Positions 28,486 to 38,993 of a DNA stretch of 64,000 nt are shown one piece after another (position 1 is the first letter of the stretch; each line of letters opens with the position of its first letter). The notes beneath the pieces are model-generated. The model saw only the letters and a program-made list of their open reading frames with translations, did no database searches and had not been told where the DNA came from. The position numbers and the translations under genes were made by a program. The stretch comes from JAHJQQ01 sp963737555 (GTDB taxonomy: Bacteria > Pseudomonadota > Gammaproteobacteria > Thiohalobacterales > Thiohalobacteraceae), in contig CAVTTB010000002.1 in the NCBI GenBank assembly GCA_963737555.1, positions 1-64,000 on the forward strand. The letters are read 5' to 3'.

Positions 28486-31400
28486 ATGACCAATCTCATC
28501 ACTCCAGCCAGCCCGACAGCCAGCCCCAGCGCGCAGACTTCAACTATCGCCACATCGGTGCAGGTGGCGCCAGGCTCCAGACGTTTTAAATTGATCGGCC
28601 TGGAATTGATCGGCCTGGTCGTATTCCTGAGCGTATTCATGCTCGGCAAACATCTATTCCCGCTCGATGAACACGCGCTTCATTGGTGGGCCGACATGTT
28701 CTGGACGGCTGCCGCCGGGTTCACGGCCCTCCGCTGCTTCAAAACCGCACGCCGCCAGATCGGCAGCGAAGCGCAGGCCTGGCGTCTGTTCGGCCTGGGT
28801 TGCCTGGCCTGGTTCGGCGGCATGCTGGCATGGGATTATCAGGAATTGGTGCTTGGCATATACACGCCATTTCCTTCATTGTCGGATCTGGGCTACTACC
28901 TGTTCGCCGTGTTGTTCGGTATGGGCTTCGTCCACTACTACCACGGCAGCGGCCCACGCGCGCGCCTCAGCCTGCTCGAGCTCAGTCAATTCGGCATCTT
29001 CATCTGCTGCATTGTCTTGAGCCATCTCGCCATCTTCGCCGTGCCGTTACAGACACAGGAAACCACGACGCTGTATTTGGCGGGCGTACTGGCATACCCA
29101 GCGCTGTATATGGCCCTGCTGATCCACAGCGTCACCACACTCTGGCTGCGCGTACGTGGCCCAACCCGGCACGCACTAGGCCTCGTGGTAGCCGGCATCA
29201 GCGTCCATGCGCTGACCAATTCCCTGTATGCCTACAGCCTACTCGGACGCTCCTACCAAGCGGGAAATTATCTGGACGTAGCCTGGCTGGTCGGCTTCGC
29301 CCTGATCTACTGGGGAGCGACCGCTTATCCCTGTAAAACCGCTGGCGAGAACACGGCTACAAACGAGGATAGCGCACCCACGCTCTCGCGCCTGATCCCA
29401 ATCATATCCATTGGCATTACGATGCTGGTGATTCTTGCGTTCAACCACAACTTTCAGCCAACAACCTATGAGCAGATGTTCCCAGCAATGATCCTGCTGA
29501 TGTTGTTCGTTGCCCTGCGCGAATGGGCCAGCAGCACACTGGAGGCACACCAGGCCGCCGCAATCCGCCGATCCGAGGCGCAGTTACGGCAAATTTTCAG
29601 CATCAGCCCAGTCATGACGGCCATCACCCGCCGCAGTGACGGTATGTTTCTCGACGTCAACGATACCTATACGGAAACCACCGGTTATCGCCGCGATGAA
29701 TTGATCGGCAAGAGTTCGCTGCAGCTCGGCGTGTGGAAACAACCACAGGATCGTCAGCGCATGATCGAACAGGTTACAGGCGGAGGGTTTCGTGCGCGGC
29801 ATGGACCAGCAGATCCGCACCAAGTCCGGTGAGATCATCGCGAGGTCTTGGCATCCTTCACGCCGATCATGATTGAGGACGAAGAATATCTGCTTGGCAC
29901 CGCACTCGACATCACCGAGCGGGAACACACCGCGACGGAAATGCGCAAGCTCGCACACGCGCTGGAACAGACAGCGGATATCGTGATGATCACTGACCGC
30001 GCTGGCGTCATAGAGTATGTCAATCCAGCCTTCACGGCGGTCACCGGCTACAGCAACGCCGAAGCGATCGGCCAGCGGCCGAGTCTGCTGCATTCCGACA
30101 AACAGGGCCCGGATTTCTATAACGCACTCTGGAGCATCATCCTCAGCGGCGAAGTGTTCAGTGACGTGTTCGTCAACAAGACCAAAGACGGCACGCTGTA
30201 CTACGAACAGAAAACCATCACGCCGCTTCGCGATGCCCACGGCGAAATCACCCATTTCGTCGCCACCGGGCGTGACATCTCCAGCCGTATCGAAATCGAG
30301 GAGCAACTGCGCTTCCTCGCCCAGCACGACACCCTGACGGCCCTCCCCAACCGGGTGAAACTGCTCGACCATCTGATGAAAACGCTGGCCAGCGCCCGCG
30401 CCCACACACGCATGGTCGCGGTGCTGTTCCTCGACATCGACCGCTTCAAGAACATCAACGACACCTTGGGGCATGACGCCGGCGACACCATGCTGCGGGA
30501 AATGGGGGAGCGCCTGCACCAACGCCTGCGCACCCATGACAGCATCGCCCGCTTCGGCGGCGACGAATTCGTTATTGTTATGGACGAGGTCGCCTCCGCC
30601 ACTGACGCCTCCACCCTGGCCCTGCGTATCCTGGAGGCACTGACCCAGCCGTTCCACATCAGTGACACGACCCTGCACATCACCATCAGCATCGGTATCA
30701 GCCTGTTTCCCAACGATGGCGAAGACTCGAGCACGCTCCTCAAGAATGCCGATGCCGCCATGTACCGCGCCAAGGAGCGCGGCGGCAACAACTATCAGTT
30801 TTACTCGGCGGACATGGGCGCACATGCCGAACGGCGTCTCACCCTGGAGAACGACCTGCGCCTGGCGCTGGAACGTGGCGAATTCGTGCTGCACTACCAG
30901 CCGCAGATCGCCGCCGACAGCGGCAAGATCATCGGCTGTGAGGCCTTGCTGCGCTGGCAGCATCCACAACAGGGTCTGATCCCGCCGCTCGAATTCATCG
31001 GCATCCTCGAGGAGACCGGACTGATCGTCCCGGTGGGCCGCTGGGTACTCGAAACCGCCTGCGCCCAACTCGCCGCCTGGCGGCAGCGCGGCCAGACCCA
31101 ATTCACCATGGCGGTCAACATTGCCAGCCGTCAGTTTCAGGAACCCGGTCTGACCGAACTCGTCACTGAGTTGCTGCAGAAACACACGTTGGAACCGCAG
31201 TTCCTGGAACTCGAGATCACCGAAAGCACCTTGATGCAGCACATACCGACCACCGCCGACACCCTGGCCGCCCTGGCGAAGCTCGGCGTACGCATCGCCC
31301 TTGATGACTTCGGTACCGGGTATTCGTCGCTCAGTTATCTGCGTCGCTTCCCGATCGACACCCTGAAGATCGACCGCGAGTTCGTGCGCGATATCCCCGG

Positions 31401-31590
31401 CGATGCGGATGACACCGCCATCACCCGCGCCATCATCGCCCTGGCGCAGAGCCTGCACCTGCGCATCGTCGCCGAAGGCGTGGAAACCGAAGAGCAGCGC
31501 CGCTTCCTCAGCGGTTTCGGCTGCGAGTCCATGCAGGGTTATCTGTTCAGCAAACCGGTGCCGGCGGCGGACTTCGATAAATTACTCTAA
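28486..31590 (+). CDS. Membrane PAS-GGDEF-EAL cyclic-di-GMP protein (paired frameshifts)
   Basis: About 1,034 residues. The N-terminal third has roughly eight or nine hydrophobic segments, forming a sensor membrane domain, followed by two PAS domains, a GGDEF domain (RFGGDEF near residue 691, with I-site RTHD just before it) and an EAL domain (EALLRW near 819, plus ITES and DDFGTGYSSL). Both enzyme motifs look intact, so it could both make and degrade cyclic di-GMP. Near 29790 an extra T and near 29853 a missing G put about 60 bases out of frame and create a stop at 29830; the frame then recovers. Both changes sit in the linker between the PAS domains, and consensus error is likely. It converges on recQ, overlapping its stop by three bases. 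Confidence 0.85.
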
Positions 31591-33428
31591 TCAGCGGCAT
31601 GCGCGCGCCGCTCTAACGCGTGCTCGGCGATCGCCTCCAGAAACGCCGCGCCGTATTTCTCCAGCTTGTGCCGCCCCACACCCACAATCGCCAGCAGACT
31701 GTCATCGTCCAGAGGCTGTTCACGTGCCATCTGCAGCAGGCTCGCGTCGCCGAAAATAATATACGGCGGTACGCCCTGCGCATCCGCCAAGCGCTTACGC
31801 ACCGCGCGCAGGTGATCAAACAACATCTCGTCGTAGGCACCCGCCGCCGATTCCGGCTTGGGACGTTTCTTGCGCGTCTGCTCGCGCACGCGCGGCCGGG
31901 CGAGTTGCAAGGGCAGTTCACCGCGCAACAACGGGCGCGCCGCTTCGGTGAGCTTCAGCACCGAATACTCGGCGATATCCTGAATCAAATAGCCATGATG
32001 GATAAGCTGGCGGATGAGAGACATCCAGTCATGCTCGCTGCGATCACTGCCGATGCCATAGGTTGAAAGCTGCTGATGATTGAGCGTGCGGATGCGCTCG
32101 TTGTCGGCGCCGCGCAGGACCGCCACGACATGACCGACGCCAAAGCGTTGCCCGACGCGGTAGACGCAGGACAAGGCCTTGCGCGCGTCATCGGTGGCAT
32201 CGAAGCGTTCCGGCGGATCCAGGCACACATCGCAATTGCCGCAGTCTTCCTCCAAACGCTCACCAAAATAATTCAGCAACACGCGCCGTCGACAGGTCAG
32301 GCTTTCGGCCAGACCGACCATGGCATTGAGCTTGTGCAGTTCGATACGCCGTTGCTCGGCGTTGTCGTTGTTTTCGACCAGCTGTCGCGCCACGCTGATG
32401 TCCTGCGCGCCATACAACAGCAGCGCATCGGCGGGCAGACCGTCGCGGCCGGCGCGTCCGGTCTCCTGATAAAAACCTTCGATGTGTTTGGGCAGATCGT
32501 AATGCACCACGAAGCGCACATTGGGTTTGTCGATACCCATGCCGAAGGCCACGGTGGCGACGACGATCTGCGTTTCATCGCGCAGAAACGCCTCCTGCAC
32601 GGCCTGCCGCTGCGCCCCGGGAAGACCGGCGTGATAGGCGGCGGCGCGCAAACCTTGCGCGCACAATTTCTCGGCCACTTCATCGACGCGTTTACGGCTC
32701 AGCGCGTAGACGATGCCGGACTGCTCACGGCGCAGCTCCAAGAAACGCATGAGCTGATCAAACGGCTTGTGTTTATCGAGCACGCTGTAGCGGATATTCG
32801 GCCGATCAAACCCGGTGACATAGTGGCGCGCCGCGCCCAAACCCAATACACGCACGATATCGGCACGCGTCTGCGTGTCGGCTGTGGCCGTCAACGCCAC
32901 CAAAGGTATCTGTGGGAAATGCGTTCGCAGCGCGCCGAGCTGCTGATACTCGGGACGGAAATCGTGCCCCCATTGCGATACGCAATGCGCCTCGTCGATG
33001 GCGAACAAGGCGATATCGATATCCGCGAGGCGATCGATAAAGCCACTGCTCATCAACCGCTCGGGACTGATGTAAAGCAAATCCAGTTCGTGCGCGTGCA
33101 ACTTGGCGAGCACCTGACGCGCCGCGTCCGAACCGAGACTGGAATTATAAAAGGCCGCGGCGACACCGTTGGCCTGCAAGGCATCCACCTGATCTTTCAT
33201 CAACGAGATCAACGGCGAGACGACAATGCCTACGCCGGACCGGTGCAAGGCGGGAATCTGATAACACAGCGACTTGCCGCCGCCGGTAGGCATGAGGACA
33301 AAGGCATCGTCACCGGCAACCAGGCCGTCGATAATCTCGCGCTGCCAGGGTCGAAAAGCGGGATAACCGAACACGCGCCGCAGGGTGGCATCGACGTTCG
33401 TAGCTGAATTTTCGTTAACAGTGGTCAT
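31587..33428 (-). CDS. recQ: ATP-dependent DNA helicase RecQ
   Basis: 3'-5' helicase of the RecF recombination pathway, 613 residues. Helicase motifs are complete: motif 0 and FRPWQREII, Walker A MPTGGGKSLCYQ, DEAHCVSQWGHDFR, TATA, VVATVAFGMGIDKPNVR and QETGRAGRDG. The zinc-binding cysteines appear as CRRRVLLNYFGE then CGNCDVC. A winged-helix segment and a C-terminal HRDC domain (PPYIIFGDASLLQMA) finish the protein. Its stop codon overlaps that of the convergent GGDEF-EAL gene. The 244 bases upstream, before hisC, show no feature I can support. Confidence 0.98.
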   Translation of the reverse strand: MTTVNENSATNVDATLRRVFGYPAFRPWQREIIDGLVAGDDAFVLMPTGGGKSLCYQIPALHRSGVGIVVSPLISLMKDQVDALQANGVAAAFYNSSLGSDAARQVLAKLHAHELDLLYISPERLMSSGFIDRLADIDIALFAIDEAHCVSQWGHDFRPEYQQLGALRTHFPQIPLVALTATADTQTRADIVRVLGLGAARHYVTGFDRPNIRYSVLDKHKPFDQLMRFLELRREQSGIVYALSRKRVDEVAEKLCAQGLRAAAYHAGLPGAQRQAVQEAFLRDETQIVVATVAFGMGIDKPNVRFVVHYDLPKHIEGFYQETGRAGRDGLPADALLLYGAQDISVARQLVENNDNAEQRRIELHKLNAMVGLAESLTCRRRVLLNYFGERLEEDCGNCDVCLDPPERFDATDDARKALSCVYRVGQRFGVGHVVAVLRGADNERIRTLNHQQLSTYGIGSDRSEHDWMSLIRQLIHHGYLIQDIAEYSVLKLTEAARPLLRGELPLQLARPRVREQTRKKRPKPESAAGAYDEMLFDHLRAVRKRLADAQGVPPYIIFGDASLLQMAREQPLDDDSLLAIVGVGRHKLEKYGAAFLEAIAEHALERRAHAAD

Positions 33429-33672
33429 GCCGGCATTCTAACAGCCTGAAGGAGGTCACGCCCACGCAGTGAATAACCGAAATTGACTGCAGCATCGCAG
33501 GTTGGCATGGCTCTAATGAGGAACATCGATCGCATTGTCGCTGCGAAGCGCATCGCTACGTTGCATTCTGCCAACGCATGGATGAATAACTTCGCCGCGC
33601 TTACAACGGGTCGATTGAATTAATCGGAGAACCGTCAGTTCGATTGCGATTGAGACGATCGCTTATGAAGTC

Positions 33673-34723
33673 TCAGAGGACAGCGCGCAGCGCCTCCAGG
33701 AACGCGGCATTTTCGGCCGGCGTGCCCACGGTCACACGCAGGCAATCGGCGAGTGCACCGCCCGCGGGACTGAGGTTCTTGATGAGGATGCGGCGTTCGC
33801 GCAGTGCGGTGAAGATCGCCGTGGCACGTCCGCTCGGCGTACGGAACAGAATGAAGTTGGCCTCGCTGGGATAGACCGTCACTCCCGGCAAGCTCTGCAG
33901 CGCCGCCAGCAGGAGCGCGCGGTCGACGCAGATTTGCGCCGTCTGCGCAGTCAACACATCGCGGTGTTCGAGCGCGAATTCCGCACTCAACTGAGTGAGC
34001 ACATTGATGTTGTACGGCAGCCGCGTCTTGTCGATTTCATTCAGCCACGCCGCCGGACCCGCCAGCATCCCGAGGCGCAGGCCGGCAAGCCCCATTTTGG
34101 AGACCGTGCGCAACACCAGCAGATTCGGGTATTCGCCCAGCACGCCCATGAAGCTGTCGGCGGCAAACGCCGCATAGGCCTCGTCGACGACCACCAGTCC
34201 CGGCGCCGCGGCAATGATGCGACGCACGGCGGCGGCATCGAACAGATTGCCGGTGGGATTGTTCGGGTAGGACAGGAACACCACCGCCGGTTGATGTACG
34301 TCGATGGCCTCCAGCATGGCATCGACATTCAGCGCGAAGTCGTCGGTCAGCGGCACACCGGCGAAGTTGAGCCCGAACACCTGCGCAATGATGCGGTACA
34401 TGACGAAGGTCGGCTCCGGCGCCAGGATCACCCGTCCGGGCGCGGCCACCGTCTGCACGATCATCTGTATGAGTTCATCCGAACCGTTGCCGAGCAGCAC
34501 CGCCATGTCTTGCGGCACTTGCATGGCCTCGCGCAGACGTGCTCTGCAAGCGTCGCGCGGACGGATCGGGATAGCGATTGAGCGGCGCAGTACGCAGCCG
34601 TTCCAACCAGGCATTCACCAGATCGTCCGGCCAGCGATAAGGATTTTCCATCGCATCGAGTTTGATGCAATCGCCCGGATCGGGCACGTGATACGCCGAC
34701 AGCGCGCGAATCTCGGGGCGCAC
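33673..34723 (-). CDS. hisC: Histidinol-phosphate aminotransferase (one frameshift)
   Basis: PLP enzyme of histidine synthesis. The N-terminal part reads VRPEIRALSAYHVPDPG and LDAMENPYRWP from GTG 34723. Near 34575 one extra base moves the frame, after NRYPDPSA, into the main part (VLLGNGSDELIQMI, FLSYPNNPTGNLFD, VVDEAYAAFA, and the PLP-lysine region RTVSKMGLAGLRLG). Removing it gives about 349 residues, normal for HisC. The start is uncertain: ATG 34769 would need a second one-base correction to join. It is last in the murA-hisG-hisD-hisC series, separated from hisD by a palindromic repeat. Confidence 0.93.
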
Positions 34724-34790
34724 CCAGTGCCGATGTCGTTCCGATATCGTGTTTGCTGTCGCGCGTCATCGTATTGCCAAGCGCCATTTT

Positions 34791-34944
34791 GAACCGCCAA
34801 AACACCAAGATAAATGGAACCGCCAAGGCGCCAAGACGCCAAGAGAACTTGATGGAAAAGCAGGTTGGATTTTTCATTCGTCAGTCTTGGCGTCTTGGCG
34901 CCTTGGCGGTTCAAAAATCTTTTCTTGGCGTCTTCGCGGTTCAA
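34791..34944. repeat. Extragenic palindromic repeat, CGCCAAG family, copy 1
   Basis: A perfect 28-bp inverted repeat (34817-34844 and 34885-34912) built of CGCCAAG-type heptamers encloses a 40-base AT-richer centre. Shorter imperfect copies of the same motif flank it on both sides (34791-34810, 34924-34944). A second copy with the same design lies at 62856-63024. It fills the hisD-hisC gap. Confidence 0.9.
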
Positions 34945-34960
34945 AATCATCTGCGCCGAT

Positions 34961-36265
34961 TCAATTCTTGCGGATGCGGTATTCCGCCGAACACGCATGC
35001 GCGGTCAGCCCTTCGCCGCGCGCCAGCACCGAGGCGGTCTTGCCGAGTTCCGAGGCGCCTTCGGGCGAACACATGATCAGGCTGGTGCGCTTCTGGAAAT
35101 CGTACACGCCCAATGGCGACGAGAAACGCGCGGTACGTGAGGTCGGCAACACATGATTAGGACCGGCGCAGTAATCGCCCAATGCCTCGGCCGTATAGCG
35201 ACCCATGAAAATCGCGCCGGCGTGTTTGATTTTCTGCGCCAGCGCCTGCGGTTCGGCCACCGACAATTCCAAATGTTCCGGCGCAACATAGTTGGCGACT
35301 TCGGCGGCCTCGCTCAGATCACGGACCTGAATCAGCGCCGCGCGGCGCGTGATCGAGGCCTCGATGATGTCCTTGCGTTCCATGGTCGGCAGCAGGCGCT
35401 CGATGCTCTCGCGCACCCGTTGCAGATACATGCCATCCGGACAGACCAGAATCGGCTGCGCGTCTTCATCGTGTTCGGCCTGAGAAAACAGATCCATCGC
35501 GATCCAATCGGGATCGGTCAGGCCGTCGCAGATCACCAGGATTTCCGACGGACCGGCGATCATGTCGATGCCGACCGTGCCGAACACCATGCCTTTGGCG
35601 GTGGCCACGTAGATATTGCCGGGGCCGACGATCTTGTCGACCTGCGGGATCGTCTCGGTGCCGTAGGCCAGGGCCGCCACGGCCTGCGCACCACCGATCG
35701 TGAATACGCGGTCCACACCGGCAATCGCCGCCGCGGCGAGCACCAGTTCGTTCACTTCACCGCCCGGCGTCGGCACGACCATGATGAGTTCCGGAACACC
35801 GGCCACCTTGGCGGGAATCGCGTTCATCAACACCGACGAGGGATAAGCGGCCTTGCCGCCCGGCACATATAAACCGACGCGTTCCAACGGCGTGACCTGC
35901 TGACCGAGCAAGGTGCCATCGCTTTCGGTATAACTCCAGGACTCCAATTTCTGCCGGCCGGCGTACACACGCAGACGTTGCGCCGCCATCTCCAACGCGC
36001 TGCGCTGTTCGGGTCGGATATTGGCGAGGGCCTGTTGCAGACGCGCAGCGGGGATTTCGAGATCGGCCAGCGTGTCGGCCTGCGTACGGTCGAAACGGTT
36101 GGTGAACTCGACCACCGCGGCATCGCCGCGCAAGCGCACCTCTTGCAGGATGGCGCGCACGGTCGTCGTCACGCGCTCATCGGCAGCCGCATCCCAGGCC
36201 AACAGGCTTTCCAGCTGCGACCAGAAATCCGCATCGGTGCTGGCAAATTGTCGAATCTGCAACAT
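34961..36265 (-). CDS. hisD: Histidinol dehydrogenase
   Basis: Zinc-dependent NAD enzyme that performs the last two oxidations of histidine synthesis, 434 residues, normal length. Conserved segments include VGLYVPGGKAAYPSSVLMN, TIGGAQAVAALAYGTE, KIVGPGNIYVATAK, the DMIAGPSE motif, PEHLELSV and GPNHVLPTSRTARFSSPLG with metal/active-site histidines. It lies 84 bases after hisG and before hisC, the order found in Pseudomonas. Confidence 0.98.
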   Translation of the reverse strand: MLQIRQFASTDADFWSQLESLLAWDAAADERVTTTVRAILQEVRLRGDAAVVEFTNRFDRTQADTLADLEIPAARLQQALANIRPEQRSALEMAAQRLRVYAGRQKLESWSYTESDGTLLGQQVTPLERVGLYVPGGKAAYPSSVLMNAIPAKVAGVPELIMVVPTPGGEVNELVLAAAAIAGVDRVFTIGGAQAVAALAYGTETIPQVDKIVGPGNIYVATAKGMVFGTVGIDMIAGPSEILVICDGLTDPDWIAMDLFSQAEHDEDAQPILVCPDGMYLQRVRESIERLLPTMERKDIIEASITRRAALIQVRDLSEAAEVANYVAPEHLELSVAEPQALAQKIKHAGAIFMGRYTAEALGDYCAGPNHVLPTSRTARFSSPLGVYDFQKRTSLIMCSPEGASELGKTASVLARGEGLTAHACSAEYRIRKN

Positions 36266-36349
36266 AGGAATCTCCGATCACAGTCCTGCGAGAGCCATCC
36301 AACGCACGCTATCCCGACGCTCCTACCTCAGCGGCGAGATAAACCACCA

Positions 36350-36991
36350 TCAATTGCCACGTTCCTGCACGGCGACGCGCATCTGTTCGATAAAGCGCTG
36401 CAGCTGCGCGTGTTTCATTTTCATCGACGCCTTGTTGACGATCAAGCGCGAACTGATATCGGCGATATGCGTCAAGGGCACCAGACCATTGGCCTTGAGG
36501 GTGTTGCCGGTATCGACCACATCGACGATCAGGTCGGCCAGCCCGACCAGCGGCGCCAGTTCCATCGAACCATACAGCTTGATGATTTCCACTTGCTTGC
36601 CCTGCGCGGCGAAATAGCGGCGCGTGGTCTCGACGTATTTGGTGGCAATGCGCAAGCGGCCGGTTCCCGTCGCCGCACCCGGCTTGCCGGCGACCATCAG
36701 CTTGCAGCGCGCAATACCCAGATCCAGCGGCTCGTAGAGTCCGGCGCCGCCATGTTCCATCAGCACGTCCTTGCCGGTCACGCCCAGATCGGCAGCGCCA
36801 TACTGAACATAGGTAGGCACATCGGTGGCGCGAATCAAAACGATCTTCACCTGCTCCTGATTGGTGTCGAGAATCAGTTTGCGGCTGGTGTCCGGATCGT
36901 CGCGCAATTCGATGCCGGCGCGCGCCAGCAGCGGCAGCGTATCTTTGAAGATGCGGCCTTTGGAAATGGCGATGGTGAGTGTGTCGTTCAT
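36350..36991 (-). CDS. hisG: ATP phosphoribosyltransferase, short form
   Basis: First enzyme of histidine synthesis. At 213 residues it is the short catalytic form lacking the C-terminal regulatory domain of the enterobacterial enzyme. Motifs include ISKGRIFKDTLPLL, YVQYGAADLGVTGKDVL and the phosphoribosyl-binding segment LIVDVVDTGNTLKANGL. Short HisG proteins need the regulatory subunit HisZ, which is not in this window. It lies 22 bases after murA. Confidence 0.96.
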   Translation of the reverse strand: MNDTLTIAISKGRIFKDTLPLLARAGIELRDDPDTSRKLILDTNQEQVKIVLIRATDVPTYVQYGAADLGVTGKDVLMEHGGAGLYEPLDLGIARCKLMVAGKPGAATGTGRLRIATKYVETTRRYFAAQGKQVEIIKLYGSMELAPLVGLADLIVDVVDTGNTLKANGLVPLTHIADISSRLIVNKASMKMKHAQLQRFIEQMRVAVQERGN

Positions 36992-37013
36992 AGTCAGTCG
37001 TCTGTTAACCGCG

Positions 37014-38276
37014 CTAGCCGCGACCCACGCGACGAATTTTCGCGCCGAGCTGGGTCAATTTTTCTTCGATGCATTCGTAGCCGCGATCGATATGATAGAT
37101 GCGGTCTACCAGCGTATCGCCCTCGGCCACCAGTCCGGCAATCACGAGACTGGCCGAGGCGCGCAGATCGGTCGCCATCACCGGCGCGGCCGTCAGCCGA
37201 TCCACGCCACGGGTAATCGCCGTGTTGCCTTCGACGCGGATATCCGCGCCCATGCGCTGCATTTCCTGCACATGCATGAAACGATTCTCGAACACCGTTT
37301 CGGTGAGCGTGCCGACGCCATCGGCCACCGCGTTGAGCGCGGTGAACTGCGCCTGCATGTCGGTCGGAAAGGCCGGGTACGGCGCGGTGCGGACATTCAC
37401 CGCCTGCGGGCGCCGACCCTCCATGTCCAGCTCGATCCAATCCTCGCCCACCGTGATCTTGGCCCCCGCTTCGCGCAAGGATTGCAGCACCGCATCCATG
37501 ATGTCGGCGCGGGTGTTCTTGAGTTTGATATGCCCGCGGGTGATGGCCGCCGCCACCAGATAGGTGCCGGCCTCGATGCGGTCCGGCATCACGCGATAGT
37601 CGGTGCCGGTGAGATTATCGACGCCTTGCACATGAATGGTGTCCGTACCCGCGCCTTCGATCTTGCCGCCCATCTTGTTGATGAAGTTTGCCAGATCGAC
37701 GACCTCGGGTTCACGCGCGGCGTTCTCGATCACGCTCTCGCCTGCGGCGAGTGCGGCCGCCATCAACAGATTCTCGGTGCCGGTCACCGTCACCATGTCC
37801 ATCACCAGACGCGCGCCCGTGAGCCGTTTGGCGCGTGCCTTGATATAACCATTCTCGACGCTGATGTCGGCACCTAAGGCCTGCAAACCCTTAACGTGCA
37901 GATTCACCGGCCGCGAACCGATGGCGCAGCCGCCGGGCAGAGACACGTCGGCAGCACCGTAACGCGCCACCAGCGGACCGAGCACCAGGATCGATGCGCG
38001 CATGGTCTTCACCAGATCATACGGCGCGACGAAGGTCTTGATGCTGCGCGGGTCGACTTCGATGTTCATGCGTTCATCGATGCCCAGATCAACGCCCATA
38101 CGTCCCAACAGCTCCATGGTCGTGGTGACATCGTGGAGATGCGGCACATTGGAGAGCGTCACCGTCGAGTCGGCCAACAGGGTCGCCGCCAGAATCGGCA
38201 GCACGGCGTTCTTCGCGCCGGAAATGCGAATCTCGCCGCGCAACGGCGCGCCGCCCGTGATGATGAGTTTATCCAC
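37014..38276 (-). CDS. murA: UDP-N-acetylglucosamine 1-carboxyvinyltransferase MurA
   Basis: Cytoplasmic enzyme that commits UDP-GlcNAc to peptidoglycan synthesis by adding enolpyruvate. 420 residues. The active-site cysteine targeted by fosfomycin is Cys117 in LPGGCAIGSRPVNLH. The N-terminal lysine motif GGAPLRGEIRISGAKNAVLP is intact, as is the C-terminal IYHIDRGYECIEEKL. It stands between ibaG and hisG in a minus-strand block that begins with the mla genes, as in Pseudomonas and relatives. Confidence 0.98.
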   Translation of the reverse strand: MDKLIITGGAPLRGEIRISGAKNAVLPILAATLLADSTVTLSNVPHLHDVTTTMELLGRMGVDLGIDERMNIEVDPRSIKTFVAPYDLVKTMRASILVLGPLVARYGAADVSLPGGCAIGSRPVNLHVKGLQALGADISVENGYIKARAKRLTGARLVMDMVTVTGTENLLMAAALAAGESVIENAAREPEVVDLANFINKMGGKIEGAGTDTIHVQGVDNLTGTDYRVMPDRIEAGTYLVAAAITRGHIKLKNTRADIMDAVLQSLREAGAKITVGEDWIELDMEGRRPQAVNVRTAPYPAFPTDMQAQFTALNAVADGVGTLTETVFENRFMHVQEMQRMGADIRVEGNTAITRGVDRLTAAPVMATDLRASASLVIAGLVAEGDTLVDRIYHIDRGYECIEEKLTQLGAKIRRVGRG

Positions 38277-38288
38277 GCAGACTCCGGA

Positions 38289-38534
38289 TTACTGCAGGCG
38301 TGACTGAAGTCGCCACTGGTCCGGCGTATAAGTCTGCATGGACAGGGCGTGAATCTCCTTGTGCATGAGGTTGCCCAGCGTGCCATAGACCAGCTGATGC
38401 TGTTTCACCTGCCCCTGGCCTTCGAAGGCCGCGCTGACGACAATCGCTTCGAAATGATCGCCGTCGCCCTTGACGATCGCCTGACAGCCGGGGATTCCCG
38501 CTTCAATTAATGCTTTGATCTGTTCTGCTTGCAT
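38289..38534 (-). CDS. ibaG: BolA-family protein IbaG
   Basis: 81-residue BolA/IbaG-type protein, which pairs with monothiol glutaredoxins in iron-sulfur handling and acid response. Start ATG 38534 gives MQAEQIKALIEAGIPGCQAIV. The conserved C-terminal motif is VKQHQLVYGTLGNLMHKEIHALSMQTYTP (in parts), including the histidine of BolA proteins. Located just upstream of murA, the standard mla-ibaG-murA order. Confidence 0.95.
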   Translation of the reverse strand: MQAEQIKALIEAGIPGCQAIVKGDGDHFEAIVVSAAFEGQGQVKQHQLVYGTLGNLMHKEIHALSMQTYTPDQWRLQSRLQ

Positions 38535-38687
38535 ACCGAATCTGGTTCTCTCTGAGGGGTTGGGGTGCGGCGTGGTATAACGCCAGAACGCGCCCGAAGG
38601 GACGCCATGATATAGAAAAACCCCGGCGCTTGGCCAACCGGCCCCCATCGGCAACAGAATTAACCGCCGAAGTGACGCAGCGGCTGC

Positions 38688-38993
38688 TCAGCCGCGGCTG
38701 AGAGGCAGCACCTGGTCGAGGCTGCTGACGCGGGCGATGTCGAGCATCTGCGGGGGAATATTCAGGAACTGAATGGTTTTGCCGAGACGTTGCGCGGTGC
38801 GCATCCATTCGATCAGCAAGGCCAGACCGGCACTGTCGGACCGGGTGATGCCCTGCAGGTCGATGCGCACATCCGACCCCGCATCGAGCAGCGGCTGCGC
38901 ATCGCCCAGCAGACCGACGACCGTGGTGAAGTCCAATTCGCCCTCGACCACGAGACGGTTATCCGCAGCGCGTCGAATGGCCGCCCCGCTCAA
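38688..38993 (-). CDS. mlaB: MlaB, STAS-domain subunit of the phospholipid transporter
   Basis: 101 residues with the STAS fold: an early strand RLVVEGELDF, and ITRSDSAGLALLIEWM carrying the conserved Ser that in MlaB contacts the ATPase MlaF. MlaB stabilises and activates the MlaFEDB complex at the inner membrane. It overlaps mlaC by four bases (ATGA). Confidence 0.92.
   Translation of the reverse strand: MSGAAIRRAADNRLVVEGELDFTTVVGLLGDAQPLLDAGSDVRIDLQGITRSDSAGLALLIEWMRTAQRLGKTIQFLNIPPQMLDIARVSSLDQVLPLSRG

Noticed and set aside
29584..31458. 624-codon open frame opposite the GGDEF-EAL gene
   Set aside because: Shadow of the intact PAS-GGDEF-EAL coding frame on the other strand; no independent ribosome site or recognisable domain.
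32076..33407. 443-codon plus-strand frame opposite recQ
   Set aside because: Shadow of recQ, whose helicase motifs are complete on the minus strand.
34791..34944. CRISPR-like array because of repeated CGCCAAG units
   Set aside because: Repeats are seven-base units arranged as inverted arms without regular unique spacers, and no cas gene is present.
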